A stretch of 64,000 nucleotides of DNA from Timema cristinae (lineage: Eukaryota; Arthropoda; Insecta; Phasmatodea; Timematidae), in assembly GCA_039000515.1 (NCBI GenBank), contig JBCFYV010011135.1:33137876-33201875 (forward strand). Reading direction: 5' to 3'. The notes under the pieces are model-generated. The model had not been told where the DNA came from. It ran no database searches and saw only the letters and a program-made list of their open reading frames with translations. Made by a program: the position numbers and the translations under genes. This document shows positions 1 to 10,699 of this stretch, in pieces. Each line of letters starts with the position of its first letter. The stretch's first letter is position 1.

Positions 1-2375
1 CGGAGTCATGGGGGGCAGTCTTGTCAAAATTATCATTCTGGTCCTTAAAACCTTATTATTGTTTATTGTTGAAACTTGCAATGCCATGCGTTTACCGCGG
101 CATGTAGAGAGGCCGCCGCCCTTCGTCACCCGCCTAAATTTGGGGTCCAAGCCCAAACTTTATTTGTTAGTTATTTAAGAAATTATTGTTTATGGTTAGA
201 GCACTGAGAGTTTGCCTGTGCGCCCGGGTTCGAAACCCGACTTGTAATAATTCACTTATTAGTTTAGTTGTATTTAAACTAGCTTTATTTATCGGGTTAA
301 ATACTGGAAGTTGCTATGTTACTTAGTTTACTTTTACATTTGGGGCTTATTGGATTGGTATGACGCCATGTTAGCTACATGCGTCTTTAAATGTTAATTT
401 TAAACTTGGCGTGATAACTGTTGCGCGGGGGTTACGGTTATGCCGTACGTCTTATTCTATAAATAATACTAGCAGGTTAAACGACCAAGGAACTAAGGTT
501 CATAAAGTTACAATCCCGAACTCGGAGTTTTTATTTGATTTTGGGCCCGAACGTTTAGTGTCGTTTTTGACTCTCCTAAGGAGGTTTCATGTTTGTTTAT
601 AATGTTATCTAATAGACTCCGATGGTTAACGCAGAGGTGCGCTTCATGCACAAATTGTGGCTTCTTAATTATTGTAATATTGTTGTTTTTCTTACAATAA
701 AATTTATATTGTTCAACCAGGTAACATTCTTGCCTGATTTTCAGTCTTCCTCACCCTTTGATATTAAGGGGGTGGGGGGCTTGCAGTTTACACAAAATAC
801 AATAATTATAATGAACTATCAAGTGCCCAGTACTGGCGTTGATCTCGATAATAACTGTACAGTACTCAATCATCACTGTGCTACATTTCAAGCTGTCGTC
901 TACCACCATCATGTAGGAGAGAAAGAAGCCTCCGGGTATCTCTTTCTCTCTTACTCATATGAAGAACACTGTGGCATTTTAGATACATCATTTTATGTTT
1001 AATTAAAGTAAATAAATGTGTTAATTAAAGGAACTAAATTCAAAACACGTCTTATTTATTTTAAATAAGTTGATGCAGGCTAATTCGGCAATACAGAGTA
1101 AGACTAAAATCTAAATAATGGTTTTAGCTTAAATCTACAAGACAAAGTTTGTCATTTAAGCAAATCCATACAAGTTGTTAGCTACCTTATTTAATTATAG
1201 TTATCGAACTTTCATATATTTTTATCTCTCTCATTATGAAACCAATATACAAGCTAATAGCCAAATTTAAATATATTGTAGCCTTAGCAGAATATAGGCT
1301 GAAAAACATGACTTAAGTTATATAGCCTAGATCTGGAGATAGGTTTATATAATTTAATGTAAATGTTTCTTCACCTAAATGTGATATGTTTCACAGTTTT
1401 GAAACAACTGTTTTTAGCCATAGAGAAACTTTGGTCCAGAATGAAGGCAACAGATTTGCCCCTCGGAATCAAGCAGAGGACCAACTTGAGCGTCACGCTT
1501 TAGTTATTTGCAATGTCTAGCTCTTGTTTACCCCTTCCATCTTCTCAATCATTTTACAAACCCCCATTTTTTTTTTTAATTTAGATACTTTTTTTTTATC
1601 TGAAATGTATGATTAACTAATATGTAGTTTCTAACACAATCGACTAAAAGTGATCACGAAATCAACCACACTTAGCTGCCATACTTTTTGGAGCTTCACT
1701 TGAAATTTTCTTATTATTTGTAAGTAATCCCTCTATTACCCAACAAGTTTCGACATTCCGGCTTATATAATAGCTGTTTAGATGTTTGTGAATAAACCAA
1801 TATAACCAAATTACCAGGTAAAACCCCATATGTAGTAACCTATAGCATCATTTCAAATATTCATTTTTTCAGAAAATTCTTTATTTGAGGCCCAGTAAAA
1901 ATTACTTCTTTAGTTTAACATCCGTAATAATAGAAAAACGTCGACAAGTTAGATGGATCTACATCAAATTTTAGCTAAGGCCTTAACAAAATTGTTCGTT
2001 AAATGAAGTTTTAAATTTAAAGGTTAAAGATGAAAATTTCCTAGTTCGATTACGGGCACATCCTTAAATTATTTCTTCGGAGAAATATTCAATTCCTTTT
2101 CAACATTGTTGCAAAAATATGTCTTTCTGTTTCCTGACTGTCCCACAAATACGGTATACAACAATAATTTGTAAAATCTCCACATGGATCCTGTAGGTAC
2201 ACATTCTAATAACTTTAAAGTTACCATAGATATGTCAAGAGTAGTTAGACTTTGTATTTAATTCACTCAGAATCATTGACATACTATAATATATTTCTTT
2301 CAAGCCAGCGACATTAAGTGTAGTAAATGATGGATATTTATTTCCAATATGCAGCAGAACTAATTTCTTATTTAG
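1..2375. other. AT-rich stretch, no gene recognised
   Basis: The longest open frame (622-1002, 126 codons, plus strand) has no recognisable domain, no splice context and mixed composition, so I do not call it a gene. A short tRNA-like stretch near 193-243 (GGTTAGAGCA and a GGTTCGAAACC B-box) looks like a SINE head fragment. The remainder is AT-rich and I see nothing in it. Confidence 0.4.
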
Positions 2376-2602
2376 CACTGTGTCTTACTACCGTTCGGGT
2401 TATACGCTTTAAGTACTAATTACGCTAATGGATAAGAAATTGGGAAGGTTGAATTAGAGGAAGTGAGCCCGCATTTGCATGAAGGGAGACGGGGAAAACC
2501 TCCCCCAGTTCACCCGATTAAGATTCTAACCACCATCTCCCCGTCCTCAGCAGATGAGCTCAACACGACTAGCGTGTTAGCCAGCTACGCCACCGAGGCG
2601 GG
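2376..2602 (-). mobile_element. SINE family B copy
   Basis: Reverse complement begins with the tRNA-like head CCCGCCTCGGTGGCGTAGCT and ends in the common tail (CCCGAACGG then GTAAGAC). It is the same element as 28934-29188, with several small differences. Flanking duplication not resolved. Confidence 0.7.
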
Positions 2603-3880
2603 TCAACTGCTTTCAAACTTAATTTAGATACATCAATAACTTTTGTTAATATCTTCTCCGTACTGTTCTCTATAGTGAAATACTTGGATTACATTTCACT
2701 GAGTTGTTGATACAATGTTATTTTTATTTCCTGCTTCAAATAATTCCATTGCTGTGACCGGACACCTAGAAGTTAAGCTTGCCCCTTAGCTAACTTCAGG
2801 TGATAATTTATATCATTAAATATTCTTGCTTAGTTAAATGTAGCGTGTCACAAGATTCTGGATGCTAATCCAAATCCTTTGAACTGGATGGTTCAGTAGA
2901 ATATTACAACATATTCAGGTGCATTATCTTCATCACTTGTTTCTTCACTTCATGCTTTCGGGGAAACTGTTCGTTGCAAGAAGGTCTGTTCCATATGGAA
3001 CCGACCTTATTTAAGACAAAATATTCGGGTGTTAGGAATTGTAGGATATTTTAATATTTTTGAAATCGCTGACTTTTTATGCCATACACATTGATAGCCA
3101 ATCATCAACGTGGTTACGTTGTTCTTGCCACACCAGAGATACAACAAAAGGAATAATTGAGGTGGTCGGGGCAAAAACATGATAACCCTTATTTGAAGAC
3201 AAAATATGTTAGCAGTGATTTCTGGTTGCATACCACTTGAACTAAAAGTTATTTTTATAGTCAGTCAAAACCTATAGGATATATAATAAATATGAATATT
3301 TTACTTATTTTTTTATAGATAGATTTCAGAATTTTTATAGACGTTTAAATAGTAAGAATATCGCATTTAAATCAATGCAGTTTATCAGTTTTTTTTCCCA
3401 ACCCCCTGAATTGTGAGTTTCCTATAATCATATTCTTAGATGAGTTCAGATAATACAGCAAAATTATGTATCAACAGAATTTTGTGGGGAAAATATTAAA
3501 AAAGTATAAGAAAACATAAACTGGTTCGTTTAGCACCCTGTTAAGATTTAATTGCCCAAAGTTGATTTCTGTGCTTAAAAAAACTTAGTTAAAGAGGGGG
3601 TGGCCAGTGTAACCCCTCTATTGTAGATAACTTTGCTCACCCCCTCTTATGATTTTTCTTTAGCAGGATGATTTATAAAAAACATATACATTATTAATAG
3701 CATCTATTAACTCTCCTACATGTGTGGCAATTTTTCGTTCTTCAAAATTCACCTAAGCAGAGAAATTTGGACCGCCAAGTTGAAAAGAGGGCAAAGTTAC
3801 CCCGGTCGACGGAATATACGAGCATATTATCTCACATAGCAAATAACATTTTAAATAAATCACTGTAAAAATATCATTCA
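2603..3880. other. AT-rich stretch, no gene recognised
   Basis: No convincing coding exon. The minus-strand open frame at 3007-3231 has no supporting feature. A 10-bp inverted repeat (AGAGGGGGTG near 3593 and CACCCCCTCT near 3641) could form a hairpin with a loop of about 38 nt. Confidence 0.4.
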
Positions 3881-3881
3881 A

Positions 3882-4115
3882 CACCTTAGCTCAGTCGATA
3901 GTGTGTTTGTCTACTGAGCTAAGGGTTCCGGGTTTGATTCCTAGCAAGGCCGAAAAATTTATCATTGGTGAAATGTGGGTTTAACCTTTCACAGTGATGA
4001 ATTAGTGAGTGGGGACTGGATGTTGTGCCTGTCCTTAGTATTAAGTTACATTATAAGGCATAAGAGGCTACGACAGGCCTAACCGGCCGTTAGTGAAAGA
4101 TATATGGCTTGAATA
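3882..4115 (+). mobile_element. SINE family D copy
   Basis: Head ACCTTAGCTCAGTCGATAG with a B-box-like GGTTTGATTCC, followed by a body ending near TGGCTTGAATAAAAAA. The same unit recurs at 43368-43610. It is a tRNA-derived SINE that lacks the CCCGAACGGG tail of families A-C. Confidence 0.65.
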
Positions 4116-4167
4116 AAAAACTGACCCAGGTCACAGAGTGGAAAGAGTAATGGATGTAAGAACTGTA

Positions 4168-4458
4168 TTATTATTATTAAGCACCGCGTCTTACTACCCG
4201 TTCGGGTTATACGCACTTACGCTAATGTGTAATGGTAGGGTGATTGTGAGATGAAATGAAGGACCTACAGTTTAACGTGGAATCCGAACCACGGTGGAGG
4301 CCTGGCATTCCACACATTCACAAGTTGTGATTAATACACGTCTTGTCAGAGGTGAAGGAAGGGTTTGGTAATCAGATAAATCTGTGCCGGGACCGAGGAT
4401 TGAACCCCGGCCGCCAGCACAGAAGTCTGATACCTTACCCCTAGACCACCAGGTCACC
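4168..4458 (-). mobile_element. SINE family A copy, complete, with target-site duplication
   Basis: Reverse complement starts GGTGACCTGGTGGTCTAGGG (A-box TGGTCTAGGGG), has a B-box GGTTCAATCCT and ends in the GCGTATAACCCGAACGGG tail and an (AAT)n run. The 13-bp direct repeat TGTAAGAACTGTA at 4155-4167 and 4459-4471 is the target-site duplication, so both element ends are defined. Confidence 0.9.
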
Positions 4459-4605
4459 TGTAAGAACTGTAAAAATACCACATAGGCACATTTAACAATT
4501 TTGGTGAAAGTTAAAAACAAGAAAAGTTTCATGTTGAACTTTACGAGGCCTATTCAAGAACATAATTAATTATTCATCATTTCAAAATCACTCATAACAA
4601 CCTTC

Positions 4606-5376
4606 TTATTGACAATTACTATGATAATCTGTTCCGTGATGATCCGCACAGAAACCACATTTCTTGGCATATTTAGAGCAACCTCGTAATTTACACCTTT
4701 TAACATGAGTTCCACCATGGTCTTTACAGTATCCCTCTTTCAAAGCATATTTAGAACAATCGTCTACTTTACATTTCTTATTGTAGCCAGTTCCACCATG
4801 GAATACACAGAAGCCACCTTTCACAGCAAATTTAGAACAATCTTTTATTTGGCATATTCTCTTGTAATAAGTTCCACCATGTGGTACACAAAAACCACCT
4901 TTCATCGCACGTTTAGAACAATAATTTATTTGGCATCTACTCTTGTATTTAGTTCCGCCATGTGACACACAATATCCACCTCTCACGGCAAATTTAAAAC
5001 AATCTTTCATGTAGCATTTGCTATTGTAATATGTTCCACCATGTGCTAGGCAAAAACCACCTTTAATTGGAAGCTTAGAACAATCGTCAACTTTACATTT
5101 CTTATGGTAGCCTTTTCCACCATGTGTTACACAGTATCCACCTTTCACGGCATGTTTAGAACAATTTTCCGCTTTGCATTTATGGGGATTTTTAGTGCCT
5201 CCATGTTTAATACAAAGTCCTCCTTTTTTAGAAAATTTATAGCAGTCTTCGATCTTGCATTTCTTGTTGTTTGGAATACTTTTATTAGATGTACAGTATT
5301 TTTTATTTTCGATAAAGTCTAAATTTTCTAAAGTTGAATGTTGTGTGTATGACGTTATGTCATAATCAGTATTTAT
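4606..5376 (-). CDS. Tandem zinc-module protein A, 3' exon (intact)
   Basis: This is a terminal coding exon of 256 codons plus stop, in one open frame. It begins in phase 0 directly after an acceptor (TTTGTTTACAG, AG at 5378-5377). After a leader of about 45 residues containing NTDYDIT it encodes eight modules of the form C-x4-C-x9-C-x2-H-G-G (for example CKVDDCSK then KGGFCLAHGG), about 24-27 residues apart, and ends NCQ-stop. Each module has three Cys and one His in fixed spacing, which suggests one bound zinc per module. The pattern resembles the WRKY19-like zinc finger of plants, oomycetes and some insects; I infer nucleic-acid or protein binding, but function is unknown. The codon after the acceptor is ATA, where copy B has ATG, so the start is probably in an upstream exon; 14189-14397 fits in phase. 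Confidence 0.8.
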   Translation of the reverse strand: MNTDYDITSYTQHSTLENLDFIENKKYCTSNKSIPNNKKCKIEDCYKFSKKGGLCIKHGGTKNPHKCKAENCSKHAVKGGYCVTHGGKGYHKKCKVDDCSKLPIKGGFCLAHGGTYYNSKCYMKDCFKFAVRGGYCVSHGGTKYKSRCQINYCSKRAMKGGFCVPHGGTYYKRICQIKDCSKFAVKGGFCVFHGGTGYNKKCKVDDCSKYALKEGYCKDHGGTHVKRCKLRGCSKYAKKCGFCADHHGTDYHSNCQ

Positions 5377-5605
5377 CTGTAAACAAAACCACTGCTAAGT
5401 AAATTATATAATAAAACAGAAAAGGAATATTCTATACTTAAAAAAAAAGTATAAAACCATTAATAAAACCGATTTAAGACATTGAATTTGATAATCATTC
5501 AACAATTAAATGTTGTTTTAAATAAACACAGATAATTTTCATTCTACAATTTTAAATATGTAGTAAACCCAAATAACTTTTAGTTTTACTAAAACTAGTT
5601 TTATT

Positions 5606-5830
5606 ATTATTATTAACTATTATCACCGTATCTTACTACCCGTTCGGGTGTACGCACTTACGCTAATGTGTAATGGTAGGGTGATTGTGAGATGAAATGA
5701 AGGACCTACAGTTTAACGTGGATCCGAACCACGGTGGAGGCCTGGCATTCCTCACATTCACAATTGTGTTTAAGTCTTGTTAAGGTGAAGGAAGGGTTTG
5801 GCAATCAGATAAATCTGTGCCGGGACCAGG
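5606..5830 (-). mobile_element. SINE family A copy, 5'-truncated
   Basis: Carries the family A body and CCCGAACGGG tail but lacks the tRNA head. The direct repeat AAACTAGTTTTATTA flanks it (about 5590-5605 and 5830-5845), so the truncation happened at insertion. Confidence 0.8.
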
Positions 5831-6218
5831 AAACTAGTTTTATTAATCATTAAAATATATCAAAACTGGACAAAGAAATAGATTGTTACATTTACTTAAA
5901 CAGAATAAAATTTTATTGTGTGATTAAAAAAAAAAAAAAAAATTTGAAAGAAGTCAACTCTGATTTCTCAGAGTAATCATATGTACTTGCCACTAGGCTA
6001 TAATGGTAATAAAAAACTGACAAAAAATTTCAAAAAATCATTCTGTATTCTGTAAATATATAAATACATGTCAAAGATCACATAAACTCAAGAGTAAAAA
6101 TATTATATATTTAACCAACTTAATTGGGAATCAAACTGCTAAAGTTATTATATTTGGTTTTAGTGAGGACTTACTCGTATCTATATATCATATTTTGAGA
6201 ATTAAAAAATTACACCTG

Positions 6219-6450
6219 GACACAGGAGTCGGACCCAGGACCTTTGGCTCAGTACGCCAATGCCTTAGCTACTTAGCTATCCAGAAATCGTCCCGTGCCT
6301 GGGCTCATTGTTTACTAATATTTTAAGGCAGAATCTGTGATGGATGTGCGGAGATCGTTGGCTACAAATGTGTGATTTATTAAGATCACAAGGTATCAGA
6401 TAACGCAGCCACCTTATTCTTGGTAGTTGGATTATTGCTGCCACTTGTAC
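6219..6450 (-). mobile_element. SINE family F copy
   Basis: Reverse complement carries a tRNA-like head (GATAGCTAAGTAGCTAAGGC, then a GGTCC..GGGTCCGACTCC B-box-like stretch) and a body with GATCTTAATAAATCACACAT. It is inverted relative to 6700-6915. Confidence 0.6.
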
Positions 6451-6527
6451 AGTTATTATAATTGTAAGGGATCACATATTTAAAAATCAAATATCCAGAG
6501 CTATTATATTTGTTTTGGTGAGGAATG

Positions 6528-6665
6528 TCAGCCTCCACCATGGTTCGGATCCCACGTTAAACTGTAGGTCCTCCATTTCATCTCACAATCACCCTACCAT
6601 TACACATTAGCGTGTGTATAACCTGAACGGGTAGTAATACGCGATAAAAAAATATAATAATAATA
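6528..6665 (+). mobile_element. SINE family A copy, 3' half
   Basis: Starts inside the body (CCTCCACCATGGTTCGGATC), continues through the tail (CCTGAACGGGTAGTAATACG) and ends in an (AAT)n-like run. It lies between two inverted family F copies. Confidence 0.75.
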
Positions 6666-6699
6666 ATATAATATTAAATAATAATGTTGGTGAGGATTT

Positions 6700-6915
6700 A
6701 CTTGCATCTAGATGATATAATGGCTGTGATATCTGATAGCATATGATCTTAATAAATCACACATTTGTAGCCGACGACTTCTGTATGTCATCATAGACTC
6801 TGCCTTAAAATATGGGTGAAGAATGACCCTGGGCAATGGACGATTCCTGGATAGCTCAGTGGTTAGAACATTGGCGTATTAAGCCAAAAGTGCCGGGTTC
6901 ATTTCCCATGTCGAG
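6700..6915 (-). mobile_element. SINE family F copy, inverted partner
   Basis: Contains GATCTTAATAAATCACACAT, AGACTCTGCCTTAAAATATG and the head GGATAGCTCAGTGGTTAGAA as read on the plus strand, in opposite orientation to 6219-6450. The tRNA-like head is read on the plus strand with the body upstream of it, so element polarity is uncertain. Confidence 0.5.
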
Positions 6916-7139
6916 GTGCCATCAATTTCCAGAATATGATATCTTAATTAAGATATTTAACACACACTTTCTGAATCGACTTTCAATAAGCAAGAGCGAA
7001 AAAAAAAAGGCTGACCAATCTTGTTTGGAAAGGTATTTTCGCATAACTTACATGGTTCTATTGTACGTCCAAATCAACATGGGAACGATGGCTTGTATTA
7101 CCCTCTGAAAGAAGGTGTGCTATGAATTTTTATCGTTCA

Positions 7140-7215
7140 AGAAAGATCCGTTGGGTTTGAACCCACGGACATCGGGTCCTGAGGCGGGCACTTTACCCAA
7201 AGATCATCGCGATGA
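7140..7215 (-). repeat. tRNA-like SINE head fragment
   Basis: Reverse complement reads GATCTTTGGGTAAAGTGCCC then CCGTGGGTTCAAACCCAACG. A related stretch occurs at 43280-43350. No proper acceptor stem, so it is not called a tRNA gene. Confidence 0.5.
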
Positions 7216-7339
7216 CATACTATATACACATACCAAACAATGTATGTTTATGAAGCTGTTAAGAAATACATGATCTTTGTTGAGCCCCCTAAGGCTTATA
7301 TCAGAACATGCCTATAAACTATCTTCTTGAATTTTAAAA

Positions 7340-7400
7340 TCACTTGACAGAAATTTCTGAATGGCATTTACTATGATAATCTGATCCATAAAGGGAGGAG
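7340..7400 (-). pseudogene. Zinc-module exon remnant (C-terminal stub)
   Basis: The minus strand reads GSDYHSKCHSEISVK then stop, matching the C-terminus of copy A (DYHSNCQ-stop). The rest of the exon is replaced by the 129-bp repeat. I read this as the 3' end of a lost paralogue. Confidence 0.55.
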
Positions 7401-7845
7401 GTAGCTATTACTTCTGAAGCAGATATTTGTAAATCAATATTATATTCAGCAGAATACAAGAGTTTAGTTGTAAAATACACATTCCTGGTGAGACTGCAAC
7501 TAGACTGGAGAGGGTTGCGTTGGGAGGAGGTAGCTATTACTTCTGAAGCAGATATTTGTACATCAATATTATATTCAGCAGAATACAAGAGTTTAGTTGT
7601 AAAATACACATTCCTGGTGAGACTGCAACTAGACTGGAGAGTTGCTGAGGGCGCTATACTTTGAAGATATTGTATCATTTCAGAATCAGTTAGTTGAAAT
7701 ACAATCGGTGAGCTGCAATAGACTGAAGTTGCTTGAGGGCAGCTATTTCTGAAGCAGATTTTGTAATCAATATTATATTCAGCAGAATACAAGAGTTTAG
7801 TTGTAAAATACACATTCCTGGTGAGACTGCAACTAGACTGGAGAC
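7395..7845. repeat. 129-bp tandem repeat, about 3 copies
   Basis: Units share GCAGATATTTGTA, ATTATATTCAGCAGAATACA and CCTGGTGAGACTGCAACTAG. The first two copies are nearly identical; the third is scrambled by small changes. Related units occur near 24330-24560 and 27020-27105, next to other zinc-module loci. Confidence 0.8.
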
Positions 7846-8103
7846 TTTAATAAACCCTAAAAACTAAAGCTGTCTATAAATTACGAACCCATACATATAT
7901 TTTGCCGCCATCCTTATCCTTTCTCTCAAGCCATCATGACACGTTAGGATCACAGGGGTAGCGAAATTTCTTTCAATTCAAGTTTTATATACTTAGGGAA
8001 GCTACAATTTATTAATGATAAGTTATTTCGTAACTCAAATATTGGCGGAGATAAAGTACCCTTAAAGTTATTTTCATGGGACAGTGATATACTGTATTAA
8101 ATT

Positions 8104-8345
8104 TATTTTTAGCACCCCGTCTTACTACCTGTTCGGGTTATTCCTAAAGGCCTAATTACGCCTATGGGTTTAAGAATTTAAAGAGATTATACCTATCGAA
8201 AGTGTACCCGTATTTTCGTGGAGGGGGGAGCACCACTTTGGAAAAAAAAAACTCCCTAAGTACACCTAACCAATATTTGAGGATCTATCTTCTTGTCATC
8301 AGCAGTCTAAGTCTAGTGCGAGAGTAGTGTGTTAGACCATGCGGC
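8104..8345 (-). mobile_element. SINE family C copy, diverged
   Basis: Plus strand starts with the shared tail (GTCTTACTACCTGTTCGGGT) and ends in the family C head (GTGTTAGACCATGCGGC). Body similar to 40560-40800. Confidence 0.65.
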
Positions 8346-8874
8346 AATATTCCATTTTGTTTGTAATGATGAACAGTGTCTAAGTATGAACTTTAATCAA
8401 AATTGTTGGAGCGAATTTCAAGAAAATCCCTTTTTTTTTTTTGACCCATCAGTAAACGTTATTTGATTTTAAGGTTGGCTAGATAATTTAAAAAAAAAAA
8501 TTCTCTGGGATCCGGTATTAAAATGCTAGATACCAAATTAAAGATCTTAACCATGATAGAAAGACATGCAACATCAGAAATAACTTCTTTCTTTTTTTTT
8601 TGTTCATGGAGTTATGGAATATCGACAATGTAATAACAATGCACATTAGTAAATAAATATACTCTAATATGGCTATGTGATATTAGGCAAAATAATCTGT
8701 CAATTAGTATTATTTATATTATTCAGTATTATTTCACCACCTTATAAACAATATCTGTTTCAGAAGATAAGTTAAAAAAAAAGTTCTTTGATGAACACCT
8801 TTAGGTATTTTCCACCATATTATGTCATTGATTATCATTTTAAACCAACTTAACACAACTTTTTTAATAGTCAT

Positions 8875-9967
8875 TTATTTATCATAATAATTAGAACTAT
8901 AATGAGCCGCACAATAACCGTGTTTCTTAGCAAATTTACAACAACTTTCTACAATACATCGCTTAAGATGGTAAGTACCGCCATGCGCTGCACAGAAACC
9001 ACCTTTTAATGCAAATTTAGAACACTCTTTCACATGGCATCTACTACGGTAATTAATACCACCATGTGGTATACAGTAGATACCACCCTTGGCAGGTCTA
9101 GAACAATTTTGCGACTGACAAAGTTTCTTATGGTAATCGGTCCCACCATGTGCTATACAGTATCCACCTTTCAGAGAAAATTTAGAACACTCCTCAATGA
9201 GGCATCTTCTATGGAACCTTGTTCCCCCATGAGATATGCAAAAGCCACCTTTCACAGGAACTTTAGAACACTCTTTCGTATGGCATGTTTTGTAATATGT
9301 CCCACCGTGACCTACGCAAAAACCACCTTTCATAGCAAATTTAGAACAATTTTCCATTTGACATTTACTATTAAGTTTATTTCCACCATGTGGTACACAG
9401 TTTACACCTCCCTTCGCAAGTCTAGAACATGAGTCTACTTTACATTTCTTATTGTAGCTAGTTCCACCATGGGTACACAATATCCACCTTTCACAGCAAG
9501 TTTAGAACAGTTTTCTGCTCCACAGCGTCTCTTAGTATAAGCAGTACCCCCATGTGGTATACAACGTCCACCTTTCTGAGCAAGTGTAGAACAATCTTCG
9601 GCTTGGCATGTTCTACGGTATTCAGTACCCCATGTGGTATACAATGTCCACCTTTCTGAGCAAGTGTAGAACAATCTTCGGCTTCGCATGTTCTACGGTA
9701 TTCGGTACCCCCATGTGGTATACAATGTCCACCTTTCTGAGCAAGTTTAGAACAGTCCTCTGCTTTGCACTTCCTTGGATTAGCAATTCTTCCATGTTTC
9801 ATGCAACAGCCTCCTTTTTTAGAAAATTTTGAACAGTCTTCTATTATGCATATCTTGTTGTTAGGAATACTTTTGTAAGCTGTTGAGTATTTTTCCTGTT
9901 CTATACAGTCCAAACTATCCAAAGTTGAATGTTGTGGGTTTGAAATTATGTCATAGTCTGTATTCAT
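8875..9967 (-). pseudogene. Tandem zinc-module protein B, 3' exon with two frameshifts
   Basis: Paralogue of copy A with the same acceptor context (TTTCACTTACAG before position 9967) and the same leader (NTDYDII, HSTL). It carries about 12 C-x4-C-x9-C-x2-H modules. The reading frame is broken twice: near 9628, where a C5 run of sister modules is C4, and near 9470, where ATGTGG is ATGGG. Modules continue cleanly in the next frame after each break and the last segment ends at a stop at 8875-8877. No in-frame stop lies inside any segment and the Cys/His residues are conserved, so the frameshifts are either very young or consensus errors. An ATG opens the exon here, but copy A has ATA, so it need not be the start. 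Confidence 0.7.
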
Positions 9968-10289
9968 CTGTAAGTGAAACCACTGGTAAGTAAAATTATA
10001 ATTTTATTTACAAGATTTCACTCGGAATAAAGTTATCAAAGCTTAAACGATTAAAATTATTTTTAAATGTGTGATATGCATAAATTTTTACACTTGTTTA
10101 CTATTTAGATGAATTACCTAAACCACCTAAACATGACTAAGCAAGATATTGTTTGATTTTCTTAGAAATTATTTGTTTTTGTTGAGTTACAAAATAAATA
10201 CATAATTAGTTAAATAAATAAGGAAGTAATCTCTGGTTTGAAAGTTTAGTTAGGTGTAATAAGCACTCAAAGAGTAAAAAAAGAAATCT

Positions 10290-10566
10290 TATTATTATTA
10301 GCACCGCGTCTTACTAACCCGTTCGGGTTATACGCACTTACGCTAATGTGTAAAGGTAGGGTGATTGTGAGATGAAATGAAGGACCTACAGTTTAACGTG
10401 GAATCCGAACCACAGTGGAGGCCTGGCATTCCTCACAGTCACAAGATGTCTTGTCAGAGGTGAAGGAAGGGTTTGGTAATCAGATAACTCTTTGCCGGGA
10501 CCGAGGATTGAACCCCGGCCGCCAGCATAGAAGTCTGACACCTTACCCTAGACCGCCATGTCACCA
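10290..10566 (-). mobile_element. SINE family A copy
   Basis: Full family A unit with tail GCGTATAACCCGAACGGG and head GGTGACATGGCGGTCTAGGG. An imperfect A-rich direct repeat (AAAAGAAATC) flanks it. Confidence 0.85.
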
Positions 10567-10699
10567 AAAAAAAGAAAAGAAATCAAAGCCGCCAAAAAGT
10601 ATTAATAAGGAAATTATGTTGTCCGGCCAAATATATAATGTCGCACACGATAAGGAACATATATATTTAATCAAATGATATCACACACATACATACACA

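Noticed and set aside
181..252. Possible tRNA gene (GGTTAGAGCA and GGTTCGAAACC, with AATTATT/AATAATT ends)
   Set aside because: The T arm and the supposed acceptor strand are separated by five extra bases and the anticodon arm does not fold; likely a SINE head fragment.
4425..4458. tRNA-like heads in SINEs as tRNA genes
   Set aside because: They are inside repeated elements with target-site duplications and lack proper cloverleaf ends.
4705..5322. Plus-strand open frames over the zinc exon of A (and 9034-9832, 26101-26601)
   Set aside because: Antisense of the Cys/His module repeats; no own domain.
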